A DNA stretch of 64,000 nucleotides, from assembly GCA_958298945.1 (NCBI GenBank), contig OY282607.1, positions 51,685,020-51,749,019 on the forward strand. The letters are read 5' to 3'. Both the position numbers and the translations under genes were made by a program. Under the pieces are notes generated by a model that worked only from the letters and a program-made list of their open reading frames with translations, ran no database searches and had not been told where the DNA came from. Origin of the DNA: Atherix ibis. Its lineage: Eukaryota > Arthropoda > Insecta > Diptera > Athericidae. This document shows, in pieces, positions 1 through 11,883 of this stretch; position 1 is the first letter of the stretch; every line of letters begins with the position of its first letter.

Positions 1-1053
1 GGGTGTCATGGTGTTTTCAATTTGACAACGATATGCCCACTCATTTAGCAACTACTTCGGGCGGGCTCCTTTCTAAATTTAACTCCCTCTCAGTGCATAA
101 TTTAGTTTTTAATGATTGGGGTTTGTTCTCCATTAAAAGTTCATTTAGAACACGGTAAAATTATTGACTGACCCCATATCTCCCCAGAACAATAAAACAA
201 ATCGTCTTACATTTTCTTCATGGTGGCTCTTTAACTAGTAAAAGTCCTGAAAAATATTATGTATAAAAGAAATTTAAAAAGTTAAACTTAATCTTCTGAA
301 ATAAATTGTACATTGTGTTTTTTTTTTTTCAAATGAATAATAAAACAATAACAACAACAACGAAATAAGAGAAAATCAACTACGTTCGAAAGGAAATTTA
401 TGTAGTATAGAAAAAGAATGTCGAAAACTTGCTTGGACTATGCAAATTTACCTTGGAAGAAAAGTTTTGAAATTGTAAATAAATTTAAATATAAAATTTG
501 TTTGTTTGGCTAAGGATGTGACCAATAAATTTTTTAATACTTAATAAAATTAAAAAAAAGAACGTGTAAGGAGGTCTGGTCTTATAACCATGAATCGGTG
601 AATCTTGTTTGATATTTGCCTTTTGTGGTTTTATTTTTAATTTTCTTCCAATAAAATGTCTAAAAAAAGAATATGTTCTTAAGAAGTCCTCTAGTTGATA
701 AGAACGTGACAATGTATTTCTGGTCATAAAAAATTCTTATTTATATTTAACGAATATAAAATGTATTCTAGTGCAAGTTTGATTCTATAAGAGTGAGCTT
801 CTGTTGACGCATTAGTACGAGTAATTTATTTCCAATCCGCATTAAAATATATCAAAAATTTCGTTTAAAATATAGCTGTGGAATTTTCGAGGAGGAGGAT
901 TTTGAATCTTTTCAAAGTTAATGGCCCAGTCGGTATTTCATCAGCACCATTTGGTTCAATTTCAATGACAATGTTGCTTATATCATTATTTATTTTGTTA
1001 TAAATTATGTTTTTGTAATTGTAAACCGAAGGTGCTGCCGTAAATCCCAAGTA
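1..1053. other. AT-rich noncoding DNA
   Basis: No convincing coding sequence or repeat was found. The short open frames here are AT-rich and have no recognisable motif. The stretch ends at the TA dinucleotide (1052-1053) that precedes a DD41D-type transposon end. Confidence 0.5.
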
Positions 1054-2040
1054 CAGGGTGCGTTTTACGTTCCCTGTCAAATTTTATAATTTATATTTTA
1101 TTGATTGATTATGATGGTCTTTAGCAATATGTATGGAATATGATGTCATTCTAATGCCCGCCTCTGGCATCGGCGCAAAGGCGAGCTCTTTTAAGCACAT
1201 TTTTGTTAACATTTTCGAAGACTTCTTATGTTATTTCAGCAATTTCGTGTCGAATGTTGTACTTAAGCATCGTGGTTGTGGTTGGTTTGTTAGTGTACAC
1301 TTTTTCCTTCAAGTACCGGAAGGGTTCAAATCAAGGGATCATGGGGGCCAGTGGATATCACCACTTTTTGACATTATTCGGCCGGGAAAAATTTCTCTCC
1401 AAATTTACATCATAGCACGAGTTGTGTGTGATATGGCACCGTCTTGTTGGAACCACATGTTCTGTAGGCCTAGTTGATCCAATTTGGGTAGAAGGAAGTT
1501 TTCAAACATGTCCCAATAGCATTCACCAGTAACTTTAACAGAATTGCCTCTAGCATCTTCAAAGAAATATGGCCCAATGATGCCGCCGACGCAAATGCCG
1601 CACTATACAGTGACTTTACGAGGGTATAGTGGTCTTTGGTGTATCAGTTGAGGTTTTTCAGTGCCCCAATATCGGTAAAAATGGTGGTTTTTTTCAGTGT
1701 GCTGAGATTTCTCGATTTTGTAAGGTACACTAAAACGGAAAAGCTGCATTCCTTTATGTCTTCCGGTTTGTAAGTGAATTTTTCTTGATTCCAACAGAAG
1801 GTCCTCGAAGGGTACATCACAGTTTTTGATGATCCTCAAAAGGTATAGGGTCTACTCTTTTTTTAAAAGGGTTGAGATTGGCTATGTTAAATAATTTCAA
1901 CACGTTGTTGCGGCGTTAGATACTTGGATATAAATTGTTATCGACAATTCTCTACAACTGTCAAATGCTAACAACCCAAATGTCATCCAAACCAAAATGG
2001 CGGCCAAACAAAATCGACCTTAAACATGAAAATCATTCTG
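1054..2040 (-). mobile_element. DD41D-type Tc1/mariner element, copy 1
   Basis: The left end CAGGGTGCGTTTTACGTTCC directly follows a TA. The right end is a decayed inverted copy near 2010-2040. On the minus strand the remains of a transposase are visible: an N-terminal piece (1839-1603, containing VPFEDLL and RPLYPRKVTV) and a block with the motif MWFQQDGAISHTT (about 1475-1435). From the Asp of QQDGA to the position of the last catalytic Asp there are 41 residues, which suggests the DD41D (rosa/Visitor-like) group. That last position reads Gly here. In-frame stops and loss of the SDEAHF block, which carries the first catalytic Asp, show it is dead. At 987 bp it is shorter than the related copy at 24131-25247. 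Family placement is by motif spacing and is an inference. Confidence 0.75.
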
Positions 2041-3229
2041 TTTTTTGGTTATTGATTCGTACTCAGATTAGGAAAAGTACACTCGTAAACCGTATCCTTG
2101 GGGATGGGTATTTGGCTTGCAAAAGAAAGTCGTGGTTGTTTTGACTACAATATAAACTCGTTATTTTCGGATGGGAAGGAAGGAAGGACCTTTAAGTCAA
2201 TTAAATTGCATTTATTTTTATTATACATTAAACAAAATTTTATATCACCAATATTTTCTCCACTTTTTCAACTAAAAATACTGCAAAAAGAATTAGTTGG
2301 AAAAGTTAATTGCGGTTAAATCCAGCAGTAAGTATAAAAAAAATGAAGGATAACAACAAATTCCCATCCAAAGAAAACGATAGTCGGCCATTGTCAATTT
2401 TGCTGAAGCGCATTGAAAATAAAAGCCGTTTTTATGAAATATTTATAATTGCGACAAGTCATTTTCTTTAAACATTGGATAAAACCACATCTCCTTTGTG
2501 TGTGTGTGCTCGAATTGTTTTGCCCGATACTCTATACACAGTCGTAAGATTTGAGAGTTTTCTCTAATAGGCTTAAATTCTCTTCTCCGTTAATACAAAT
2601 TCCTGCGATTCTATTCACACCCACTAGGAATTATGGTCTATCCTTGTCACTCTATCTATCGTTTTATCTCTATTCTCTTCATACTTCCTCCATTAACCCT
2701 GAAATTCTATTATTTATGTGTGTGTGCGTACCTTTCACAATTAATTATCACATGTGAGGTTGTTTGTTTGTACATCCTACTCCATTTTTGGTTTTGTTCT
2801 TTTTAATATAATATTAAACCACAATACAATAATTATTTTTATTAATATAATATGGCAAAAAAGAAAAGATAATGGAAGAAAAATGAAATTGAAACAGGAA
2901 AGTACGTGACCACTTCGGATTTAAGGGGAAAATTTAATAAAACACGGAAATTAAAATGAACAAGTGAAAAAATATTTATTTGTTATTTTTAAATTATTGC
3001 AATTTTGATATTAAAAGAAGAGAAAATATTTTTTTATGCATTAATTAATTATCAAATTAAAAAAATGTTCAATTAAATTAATTTTTCATTGATAATACCT
3101 TTGTGTTCGATGTGCAACTTGTATGATTCCTAGGCATTGTTTTTTATTGTATCTTTTGAAAGAGGAAACTTTTCGAGCGTTGCAAAAGGATTCTCCAAAA
3201 GACTTGATTGGAGGATGGACAATCATATA
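2041..3229. other. AT-rich noncoding DNA
   Basis: Nothing recognisable. It contains T-rich and CT-rich runs typical of the AT-rich background, and ends at the TA target site (3228-3229) of the next mariner. Confidence 0.45.
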
Positions 3230-3979
3230 CGAGGTCTATTCAAAAAGTATCACGAATTTTGAATTTCCGGGGGTTACGTATATTCGATTTTCGAGTTTTT
3301 GTTGCGTTATGTTGGTACTCATGTCTCTCACTTATGCCGATAAGTTCGGCCATTTTGAATGTTCAGTTAATTTTTGACATCTGCTTTGCTTGCACGTGTT
3401 TTGGCTCGTCTTTGATTTCGCATTAACATTGCTAAGGAGCTGTTGGACTCCGTCCGCAACGAACCAAATTTGCTCCAGAGGGTCATAACTGTTGACGAAT
3501 CGTGGGTTTATGGTTATGACGTAGAAACCAAAGTTCAATCATCCCAATGGAAGCTGCCGCACGAGCCAAGACCGAAAAATGCGCGCCAAATTCGGTCGAA
3601 TGTGAAGGTTTTGCTTACAGTTTTCTTCGATTGCAGGGCGTGATGCATCATGAGTTTTTGCCACAGAGTAGAACGGACAATAAGGAATATTACCTGCAAG
3701 TTATGTAAAAGTTGCGAGAAGCAATCCGGTAGAAACGCCCGGATTTGTGGAAGAACAAAAATTGGCTTTTGCACCATGATAACACCCCTGCTCACGCATC
3801 GTTGCTTGTGCGCGAATTTTTGACCAAAAACAACACACTAATAATACCGCAGCCACCGTATTCCCCAGATCTGGCCCCCTGTGACTTTTTCTTGTTCCCG
3901 AAACAATTCTATGATCCATTTTTTGGCCAAAACACATGTGCAAGCAAAGCAATTCGCGAAACTTTTTGAACAGACCTCG
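3230..3979 (+). mobile_element. Mariner family A, N-terminally deleted copy
   Basis: Inverted repeats of the type CGAGGTCTGTTCAAAAAGTA lie at both ends, each next to a TA (3228-3229 and 3980-3981). The 750-bp body on the + strand keeps fragments of a DD34D mariner transposase. In order these are a block starting NIAKELLDSVR (about 3424), the first catalytic Asp in VDESWVYGYD (about 3494), the second in HHDNTPAHASLL (about 3772) and the third in PDLAPCDFFLFPK (about 3865). The whole N-terminal DNA-binding region is missing: the 5' leader joins directly to the middle of the gene. The part after FLFPK is also deleted. Frameshifts occur around 3640-3745. The element at 20540-22729 has the same leader-to-NIAKELL junction, so the deletion is old and shared. 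Confidence 0.85.
3424..3969 (+). pseudogene. Mariner transposase remnant (family A)
   Basis: This is the coding remains of the 3230-3979 element. Three frames are needed to read it: 3443-3643 (residues around VITVDESWVYGYD and QIRSNVKVLLTVFFDCR), a middle part with stops, and 3745-3969 (LLHHDNTPAHASLL then PPYSPDLAPCDFFLFPK). All three aspartates of the DD34D triad are present. The protein cannot work because the helix-turn-helix domain that binds the inverted repeats is absent and the frame is broken. The last 22 residues or so come from reading through the right inverted repeat. Confidence 0.75.
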
Positions 3980-3981
3980 TA

Positions 3982-6155
3982 GATCGAGTGATTTGTAGGC
4001 TAACAACTCTTAACTAAAATCGAAACATCTACAAATAAGGGCGCGGTGACTTGGTGGTTGCACTTGGCTTGTTATGTCAAAAAAAAGAGGGTTATGAATG
4101 GAAATTACGTTTTTTTTTTTTAAATATTTAAGAATTCAAACTTATTTATTCTAATTTACTATATTTATTATATTATACACTGCAAGAAATAATATTGGAA
4201 AAATTTTTAACTAAGGATTTCTAGAGATTATGTTGTCATCAAGAGGGAACGAACTGATATCACTTGCATTCGTAACAGTCAAAAATTGCCGATAATTTTA
4301 CTGTTAAAACTAGAGTAAGAGAGCGTTGTGCAGTCGTTAATTGTGTATGGTTTATCTTTTAACGCTGTCAGCTATGAGTATGTGTATGTAATTTTCTTTG
4401 ACGTTTCATTCATCATTTCTGTTCTTTTTCTTTTATTTTATTTAATTTGTTATAATAAAAACGACTTTTCTATAATTCATTATACATTTTTTTTGACGAC
4501 TGATCTAATTTTGTTATGTATGCGATGACATTAATTTCATCTCAATAAATATTTCGTATTGTTTTGATGAATGTTCGAGTTGGTGAGCGAGAGAAACCAC
4601 TAATCTAGTATAAAGAAATGGTAACGAGCGAACGAGTTGGAAGATATCAGTAGAATGAGAAAATGAACAAGAAAAAAACAAATTGTCATCGAAGAAAGTG
4701 TAATTTTTGTTCTCTTTTCTCAATGACCGGCCGACCCTGATTCGAAAATCAATGAAAACAAATTGTTCCGTAATAAAAAATTATAGAAAAGAAATGAAAA
4801 GAAAATAAATAAAAATATCAATGGATTGAATTTGATCGTTTTTCATTCTTTCTAAATTTTGAATGAATTAATTTACAATAATTTACAAATTGTGTTCATT
4901 GATTATAGAATTTTGGTGCAGATTTTAACAGTTGGAATTTGAGATTTCATCTTTTTTTTCTTTAACACCTTTTCATTTATTTTTTTCAACATTTTCTCTC
5001 GCATTTCGTTTATCTTTTATTATTAATTTTATTTGTTAAATTTTTAATATGACTAAACAGAAAATTTTTATACTGCGGTTAAAAGATAAAAAAAGAGTAT
5101 TGCACCGTTAAAAAAATAGGCTGACGACCTCATCTTGAAATAGTTTCCGAAGTAAGAGCGGATCAAGAGAAAATAAAGGTTGATTATTGTGGAGAAAGAA
5201 AGGAAAATTCAAACTTATTTGCGATTTATTTGTTTATTTTTTTTTTTTTTTTTGAAAAAAAAATATGAAAACTAAATATTATGCGCTTTCGCGTAAATGT
5301 CCTTAAATACAATTATATATGAGGAACATTCTTATTTGAGTATGACTTTGCGAACTACGCAGAAAAATAAGAGTCCCCGGCAATCATCGCTTATTCTTTA
5401 TCTCAGAGGAAATTTACAAATATGCTGAACAATCGGGTGACTTGAATTGATATCACAGTTGTCGATCGATTTTTAGGAAGTCACGTCATTATAGTTTAAA
5501 TAAGAAATTATAACTTTTCAAGCTGATTTTTTTTACTTCGGAAAGTTGCCCTTATTGGGGTTCACTTAAACGACCGTTGAATTGGCTTCAAAAATTTGGG
5601 GAAACTGTTGTATAATACATCATGCAATATTATTTTGAATATGTCCCCAATTCTTTTGAACACTCCTCTTGTGTCCAAAAAAGTGTAGATTGTAAAATAA
5701 TAAATCAATTTTAAAGAATGACAATTTTCAGATTACTAAATTAAAATAATGCCAATTTTTCTCCAGACGAGATCATAGAAGATTAAGATTTTCTCAAAGT
5801 AAGAATGTCAGCACAAACCTAATTGACTGGTAACAGTGGATTCTCCAGAAGAGTTCATTTATCTTTGCTAGTTTAAAAATTATGTTCTCGTAGAATCCAG
5901 GGTATTTTGCGGTAACCTTTCTCTGTATTTATTCTATTTAAAGAATTTTGAAGAGATTTTCATTTTAATTAATGACAGTTGAAATGAAAGATATTCTGAG
6001 CAGGATCGATGAGATTTAGGTTTGCGGATCTACAAAAACACATATTTAGCCATACTAAGAAAGTCAACTACTTTTAGTATTTATAAAAAAACACATATTT
6101 TTACCTGTCTACATTACGATTATAAAATTCGTATTTCTCTTGTTTATTTGTATGT
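3982..6155. other. AT-rich noncoding DNA
   Basis: About 2.2 kb without a recognisable gene or repeat. There are homopolymer A and T runs (for example 4112-4122 and 5230-5252). The open frames are short and without motifs. Confidence 0.5.
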
Positions 6156-7455
6156 AATGTCTCTGAAGAAATGAGAGGCCATTTGGCGACTTCACGTTGC
6201 GTATGGGTTGGTATTGCCAGCTAAGTTCAAATGAAACTGGTCGAACGTAAGTTGGAAGAAGCTATTAGACGTTGTTAAATTCGATGGGACAAATTATCGG
6301 GTTGTCGGAGGAGAGTCATGACACACTTTCCAAATAGATAGCGATTGTTAGTTTTTAGAAGTGCTAGAGTTATTCGTATCTATGCTAAAATTTTGCATTT
6401 TACCCATATATTATTATTTTACTTCCATTAAGGGAAGACCGAGTCGGCAAGCTTGTAAATATTGTAGTTGCGTAAAGTTGCATAGAACCAACTGACGTTC
6501 TTGTAGAGCATTCACGAAATTTAGTGCTTGTGACTTTCACCTTAACGACGCTCCTTAGTCAGGAAGATCAACCGAGGTCGATGATGAAAAAATAAAGGCA
6601 TTAATTGCGTGAAACATGAGATTGTAGCAACGTGTTCATTTGACGTCACGCATAAACATCTGCGATTTGTTCATTAAATGAGAGAAAAATGGTCCTTTTT
6701 TAAAAGGAATTGATAATTGGCGATGAGAAGTGAGTCTTTTACTGCAATGTGGTGTGCAAACAGTCTTGGTGCCAGCGTGATGGTCCACCTCAAACGACAT
6801 CGAAAGTAGACGTTCATCAGAGGAAGATTTAAAGGTGTCTTGTTTTTTTTGACCTGCCAAGGAACCAAACAATTAATTCAGAAGTGTGTTCTGTCGGCAA
6901 TTGAACAGATTGAACGAATCAATCATCCAGAAACGTTTAGAGCGCGTTAATCCTAAAGGAGTTGTGTTCCATCACGATGACGCAAGACGACACACAAGTT
7001 TGATCACGTTAAAAAATATTGGTCCTACACCCATCATACTCGTCGCCTGACCTTGCGGCTTAAGAATTTCACTTCTTTCGGTCTCTTCAAAACTCCTTTA
7101 GTTATGATGTGACATTCAATTCTTGATGAGGCTGTAAATCAGCACCTTGTTCAGTTTTTCCCCTATAAAGACAAGTCCTTCTATGAATGAGGAATTATGA
7201 AGTTCACTGAAAGATGGCGAAATGGGCAGTACATTTATGGATCTTTGTTCTTTATTTGAATAAATACGTTTTCTTTTTAAAAAAAAAAAACACAAAATGC
7301 GTCATGCTTTTTCCGATAACACAATAGATTGTTTAAAAAAATTAAATCAGAAATGTGGTTGAAGGAGTCCTATTCACAAAAAAATTCTGGATTAAGTGGT
7401 TTCCGTTTATGACCCAATACGAGGTCTAAGAAGTTTCCTGCCCTAGAATTTCGGT
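6156..7455 (+). repeat. Short repeat Y, split by a mariner
   Basis: The outer parts (about 6156-6300 and 7320-7455) match the stretch 50799-51085. Both start with a GTCTCTGA/GTTTCTGA leader followed by TGGCGACWTCACGTTRCGTA. Both end with a block containing TGGATTAA, then TTYCGTTTA or ATTCGTTTAG, then CCAGAATTTCGG or CCTAGAATTTCGG. In the copy at 50799 the mariner is absent, so this copy looks like the same short repeat carrying an insertion. Alignment is by eye and diverged; I do not know the superfamily. Confidence 0.45.
6305..7316 (+). mobile_element. Degenerate mariner (family D)
   Basis: Imperfect inverted repeats are visible: the left starts TCGGAGGAGAGTCATGACAC (6305) and the right ends GCGTCATGCTTTTTCCGA (7316), the latter followed by TA. 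Between them the + strand encodes scraps of a mariner transposase. A readable piece at about 6906-7020 has NRLNESIIQKR and GVVFHHDDARRHTSL, which carries the second catalytic Asp. A broken YSSPDLA (about 7030-7055) and a C-terminal scrap FFPYKDKSFYE followed by a degraded GIMKFTERW follow. It resembles mellifera-type mariners but is far more decayed than family B. Many stops and indels. Confidence 0.65.
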
Positions 7456-7572
7456 CCATATTCTTTTTTTCTGTTTTTTTTAAATACATTTAAAGCAAAA
7501 ATATTAATTTCCTTTTGTCATCAATACTGTAAGTCCAGATTATTCTAAATTTATCTTTTTTTTACCTTGTTA
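7456..7572. other. Short AT-rich spacer
   Basis: T-rich spacer between two mariners, ending in the TA (7571-7572) target of the family B copy. Confidence 0.4.
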
Positions 7573-8567
7573 TTGGGTTGTCCGCGAAGTAATTTCGTTT
7601 TTAAAAAAATGAAAATGAGACGATTTTCTTATAGTGAATTAATATTTTTTTCAGTTAAATATTGTCCAGTCTGATCCAATACCCTTTGCCAACTTTCTGG
7701 CAGCAGCTTGATTCCACGCTGGCAAAAAACTGATCGAAGTGATTTTTGACCTTATTTGAATTAAATATTTTACCGTCTAAAAATTTTTGTAGAGACCGGA
7801 ACAAATGATAATCGGAAGGTACCAGGTCCGGAGAGTATGGTGAGTGTGGCAGTATATCCCATCCAAGCTCTAAAAGATTTTGCCGAGTGGTCATACTTGT
7901 CTGTGGTTTCGCATTATCCTGTTGGAACACTATACCTTTCCTATTGACCAATTCTGGCATTTTTTCTTTAAGTGAATCATTCAATTTCTCCAACTAATGA
8001 CAGTACATTTCAGAATTGATCATTGTATTGCTCGGTACAAGCTCAAAATTAACAATTCCTTTGAAATCCCACCAAACCGATAGCATCTTTTTTTGATGAA
8101 TATTGGATAACATACACGTATTATGAATAACGAGTTGTTATTCGCCGGTTTGCGTCAATTAATCCGGCCTTTATTGTATTTTCACCACCTTTAACTCGCC
8201 TTCCAGAACATGGTGCATCTTCGAGATCAAAATTGCCGAATCGGAATTTTTCAAGCCAGTTTTTGACACTGGCGCTCACTTAACACATCTTCTCCATACA
8301 CATCGGATAATTTTTTTCTTGCTTGAACAGAATTTTTATGTTTTCTATAGTAAAAAAAGTAAAATGTCGAAAATGCTGTTTTTCACGTTCCATATTTAAA
8401 AGTATATCAACCAAAAACTACTGTGCAGAATCAATCGAATTTTTTCATAAGCAAGCCTTGCTATGTCAGCTGTCAAAATACATATGTTTATGCGACTTAA
8501 GTGTGAAGTTGGTTGTGAAAAAATACAAATAAGTCTTTTGTTGGGAATTACTTTCCGGACAACCCAA
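7573..8567 (-). mobile_element. Mellifera-type mariner, family B, copy 1
   Basis: Ends are TTGGGTTGTCCG... and ...CCGGACAACCCAA, each flanked by TA (7571-7572 and 8568-8569). The minus strand carries a transposase remnant. The C-terminal half (7993-7655) is one open frame with VNRKGIVFQQDNAKPQTS and PYSPDLVPSDYHLFRSLQ, giving DD34D spacing for the last two Asp. The N-terminal end (about 8390-8200) has REKQHFRHF and WLEKFRFGNFDLEDAP. The middle, which would carry the first catalytic Asp (GDEKW block), is deleted, so the element is 995 bp rather than about 1.27 kb (compare 52888-54161). Confidence 0.88.
7655..8390 (-). pseudogene. Mariner transposase remnant (family B copy 1)
   Basis: Coding remains of the 7573-8567 element. 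The 112-codon C-terminal frame includes QQDNAKP and YSPDLVPSDYHLF, with 34 residues between the aspartates. The HTH region survives only as frameshifted scraps near the start at about 8390. The central catalytic segment is missing, so no active enzyme is possible. Confidence 0.75.
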
Positions 8568-9231
8568 TAACATCAGGTACAATTTTTTCTGCTATGATAT
8601 ATTTGGTGTAGTGATTTTTCAAAGTTCCTTAAAGGAGTTGCGGACGCTTATGTAATAGAAAAACGAATTTACATTCATTCATTCCACTTAAATATGGTAC
8701 AACTTCGGGCAATTTAAGAAATTATAACGTTCGTTGTGGAAAATTTTGCATGGCAAAAAAAAGTTTTTTATCTTTAACTAATTATGAAAACAAATAAAGA
8801 AGAAGTGTACAAACAAAAATAAAAGAAAATAAGAACATAAGTTATATGGTAATTGTGTAAGTGTTCTACATAAATTCCTATATATGCATACGCACACATA
8901 ACAAATGTAGATATCAACACACCGATGAGATACTCGTAGGCATATATCACATGGTCACACTGTTAAGAGTTCTTTGTCTATTTTTGTTTCAGTTACTTCC
9001 ATATCTTTCCTTTCCCCTTCCCTCCCTGAGAGCATTTTCCAACTCATATGGCTCTGTGGAGTGGTTATTTTTAGTGTTCTTTTTGGAGTAATTTTGTTGT
9101 TGTTATATTGTCCTACTTGTCACTCTGTTTTTATCGCCCTTTTAAGAGAAATAATTTCACTTCGCTTGTGTTGTCTCCTGATATAATCAAATTCAATTTA
9201 CTATAACAAAAATAGAACCGAGAGCGTTGGT

Positions 9232-9252
9232 AGGAAGAGGAGGAGGAGGAGG
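9232..9252. repeat. GAG/AGG microsatellite
   Basis: A short run of GGA/GAG triplets in otherwise AT-rich DNA. Confidence 0.7.
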
Positions 9253-10096
9253 TTTGTGCAATTTTAACAAAGCCAACAAAATTTTAAATGCTTTTAAAAG
9301 GATTTTTATTACTATTCATTTTTTTTCTGTTGTTCTATAAAAAAAACCGTTTTGTTTTAAATTTCTATTGTTCTTATATGAAAAAAGAAAAACAACCAAT
9401 TTTGTCTACAACAAAAGCTTTCGCGCTCAGTACATTTTGTTTATATAAAAAAAATCTTCCACATCAAATACGGGTAGACTCACTTCGATTGATTGTCCTT
9501 ATAAATAATAGCAGATTTGTATCGATTTAATCTAAAAAATAAAAAAGTAGAAAAGGAAAACAATTACTGTATTACATAAAAAGAAAATGTACTGTTAAAT
9601 GTTGGCAAATATTCCGTTTTGTATTGGCCAATAAATTGTTATATGATGTCTCCTTGAGTTGAGTCCTTGTGTTGCCTTGTTACTGATTGTTTATTTATGT
9701 ATGCGTGGTGTACTCATTCAAATTTTATATTTGATACTCGTAAATGTTGCATAATAAAATCGGTATTCTCTTGTATGGATGGATGTACTCGCGTATACAA
9801 ATTGATATGTGTGTTTTTTATACAAGCAAGAACTTTTATGCATAACATAAAGGACGTTGGGAAAAAAATTCTAATTTTTTCTGAGTTTCTGTGCTGCTTT
9901 CTCTTTCTCTAATAAATTTATTTATTAAGTTTAGAGGAGAAATTTTCCAAAGCAAGAGAAAGAGAGAGTATTACAGAAAATTGCCTTAGCAACAAATTTA
10001 ATGGACGCACCATTTTCGATAAACCAAATTTTTTTTCCAATATTTACTCTTCTAGTCCATCAAAATATTTATTGTAATTTTGACGATATAATAGTT

Positions 10097-10128
<32 letters not shown>

Positions 10129-10129
10129 A
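10097..10129. repeat. (TAA)n microsatellite
   Basis: Consecutive TAA units with two TGA variants. Confidence 0.8.
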
Positions 10130-10715
10130 GCAATATTGGGATTTATAGTAATTTTTATTTTGCTGTGCAGCATAACTGGTATAATAAAAATTATAATAAG
10201 AGAATAAAAAGTTCCTAAATGTCAAATTAATAGCTTCTTTTCATATTATCCTATTTGATAGAAATACTTGGGAAAAAACTTAAACTATTTTTTGCCCTTT
10301 CTGTAAGTAGCTCAGTTAAAAAAAAACATTTTTTTACCTCTTTCATAAAAAAATGTGGGCAAAAAAGGAAATTATGTAAATTAAGAATTGATGGGTATTC
10401 ATTCTACTCTTATTCAAATATTAGTTTTGGAAAGGATTTAAGTGGACTATTGCAGACAACAGATTTGCATAATTTTTTATGTTGGGAAATAATAGATAAA
10501 TTTCAGTTTTCTCTAACAAAGTCTGATCTTGCAACCCCCTTCTCATTCTCCTGAGGCAATAAATAGAAAATAATAAAAGGAATATAAAGGGTAGACCCCT
10601 GCATGATGGTAGACACAAGATTATACTCAAAATATTATTTTTTCATTTAAGGAAAACGGAGAATCCCTTTTTTTTTTGTCTAAATGGAAATTTTTTTGTA
10701 ATTCACTCGACTATA

Positions 10716-11881
10716 TTGGGTTGTCCGGAGAGTAATTTTGTTTTTTCCCAACAGAGGTCTTAATTGTATTTTTTCACAACCAACTTCACACTTAGCCGCA
10801 TAATCATATGCATTTTGACAGCTGACATAGCAAGGCGTGCTTATGAAAAAATTCGATTGATTATGCATAATAGTTTTTGGTTGATATACTTTTAAATATG
10901 GAAAGTGAAAAACAGCATTTTCGGCATATTTTACATTTTTACTATAGAAAAGATAAAAATGCTGTTCAAGCAAGAAAACAATATCCGTTGTGTATGGAGA
11001 TGTGTTAAATGAGCGCCACCGTCAAAACTGGTTTGCAAAATTTCGATCCGGCAATTTTGATCTCGAAGATGCACCACGTTCTGGAAGGCCAGTTAAGCTG
11101 ATGAAGACACAATAAAGGTATTAATTGATGGAAACCGTAGAATAACCACTCGTGAGATCGGTGAGAGATTAAATTTATCGAATTCGACCATTCATGATCA
11201 TTTGAAACGGCTAGGTTTTATCTCAAAGCTCGACATATGGGTTATTCATCTTCTTACGGAAATGATCCATTTTTGAAGCGTATCATCACTAAGGACGAGA
11301 AGTGGGTTGTCTACAACAGTCAAGCGCAAAAGATCCTGGAGTAGAAAAGGTGAACCGGATCAAAGCACTTCGAAAGCCAATATTCATCAAAAAAAGATTA
11401 TGCTATCTGTTTGGTGGGATTTCAAAGGAATCGTTTATTTTGAGCTTCTACCGACATAGACAATGATTAATTCGGAAGGGAACTGTCATTAGTTGGAGAA
11501 ATTGAATCGTTCACTTAAAGAAAAAAGGCCAGAATTGGTCAATAGGAAAGGTATAGTGTTCCAACAGGATAATCCGAAACTACATACAAGTTTGACCACT
11601 CGGCAAAAGCCTTTAGAGTATGGATGGGATATATAGTACTGCCACACCCACCATACTCTCCAGGCCTAGCAACTTCCGATTATCATTTGTTCCGGTCTGT
11701 ACAAAATATTTTAGACGGTAAAACGTTTAATACAAATAAGGAGGTCAAAAATCACTTGTATCAGTTTTTTATGAGCGTGGAATCATGGTACTGCCAGAAA
11801 GCTGGCAAAGGGTGTTTGAATAAAATATTAATTCATTTTTATTTTTAAAAAAAAAACGGAATGACTTTCCGGACAACCCAA
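10716..11881 (+). mobile_element. Mellifera-type mariner, family B, copy 2
   Basis: Inverted repeats TTGGGTTGTCCGG / CCGGACAACCCAA with TA on both sides (10714-10715, 11882-11883). It is on the + strand and 1166 bp long. The transposase starts with ATG at 10898 (MESEKQHFRHILHFYYRKD), followed by scraps matching the HTH region (QNWFAKFRSGNFDLEDAP around 11020-11085). The first catalytic Asp lies in KDEKWVVYN (about 11294). The second is lost: the block at about 11550-11590 reads FQQDNPK only in a shifted frame. The third is in YSPGLATSDYHLFRS (about 11660). Numerous stops and indels. It is slightly shorter than the full-length copy at 52888-54161. Confidence 0.88.
10898..11820 (+). pseudogene. 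Mariner transposase remnant (family B copy 2)
   Basis: Begins at the ATG of MESEKQHF, the same start as in the full-length copy at 54027. The frame is lost after about 27 codons (QARKQYPLC then a stop) and is recovered several times further on. The longest late piece is 11624-11848 (SPGLATSDYHLFRSVQNILDG), where the usual PDLAPSD is altered to PGLATSD. It is inactive by many lesions. Confidence 0.7.
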
Positions 11882-11883
11882 TA

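Larger units (their letters stand above)
8570..10715. other. AT-rich noncoding DNA with simple repeats
   Basis: No gene recognised in 2.1 kb. It holds a GAG-type purine repeat (9232-9252), a TAA/TGA microsatellite (10097-10129) and CT-rich stretches. The open frames here encode Phe/Leu/Lys-rich chance peptides. Confidence 0.5.

Noticed and set aside
1133..1477. 114-codon + strand open frame
   Set aside because: Antisense of the DD41D-type transposase remnant, whose motifs are on the other strand.
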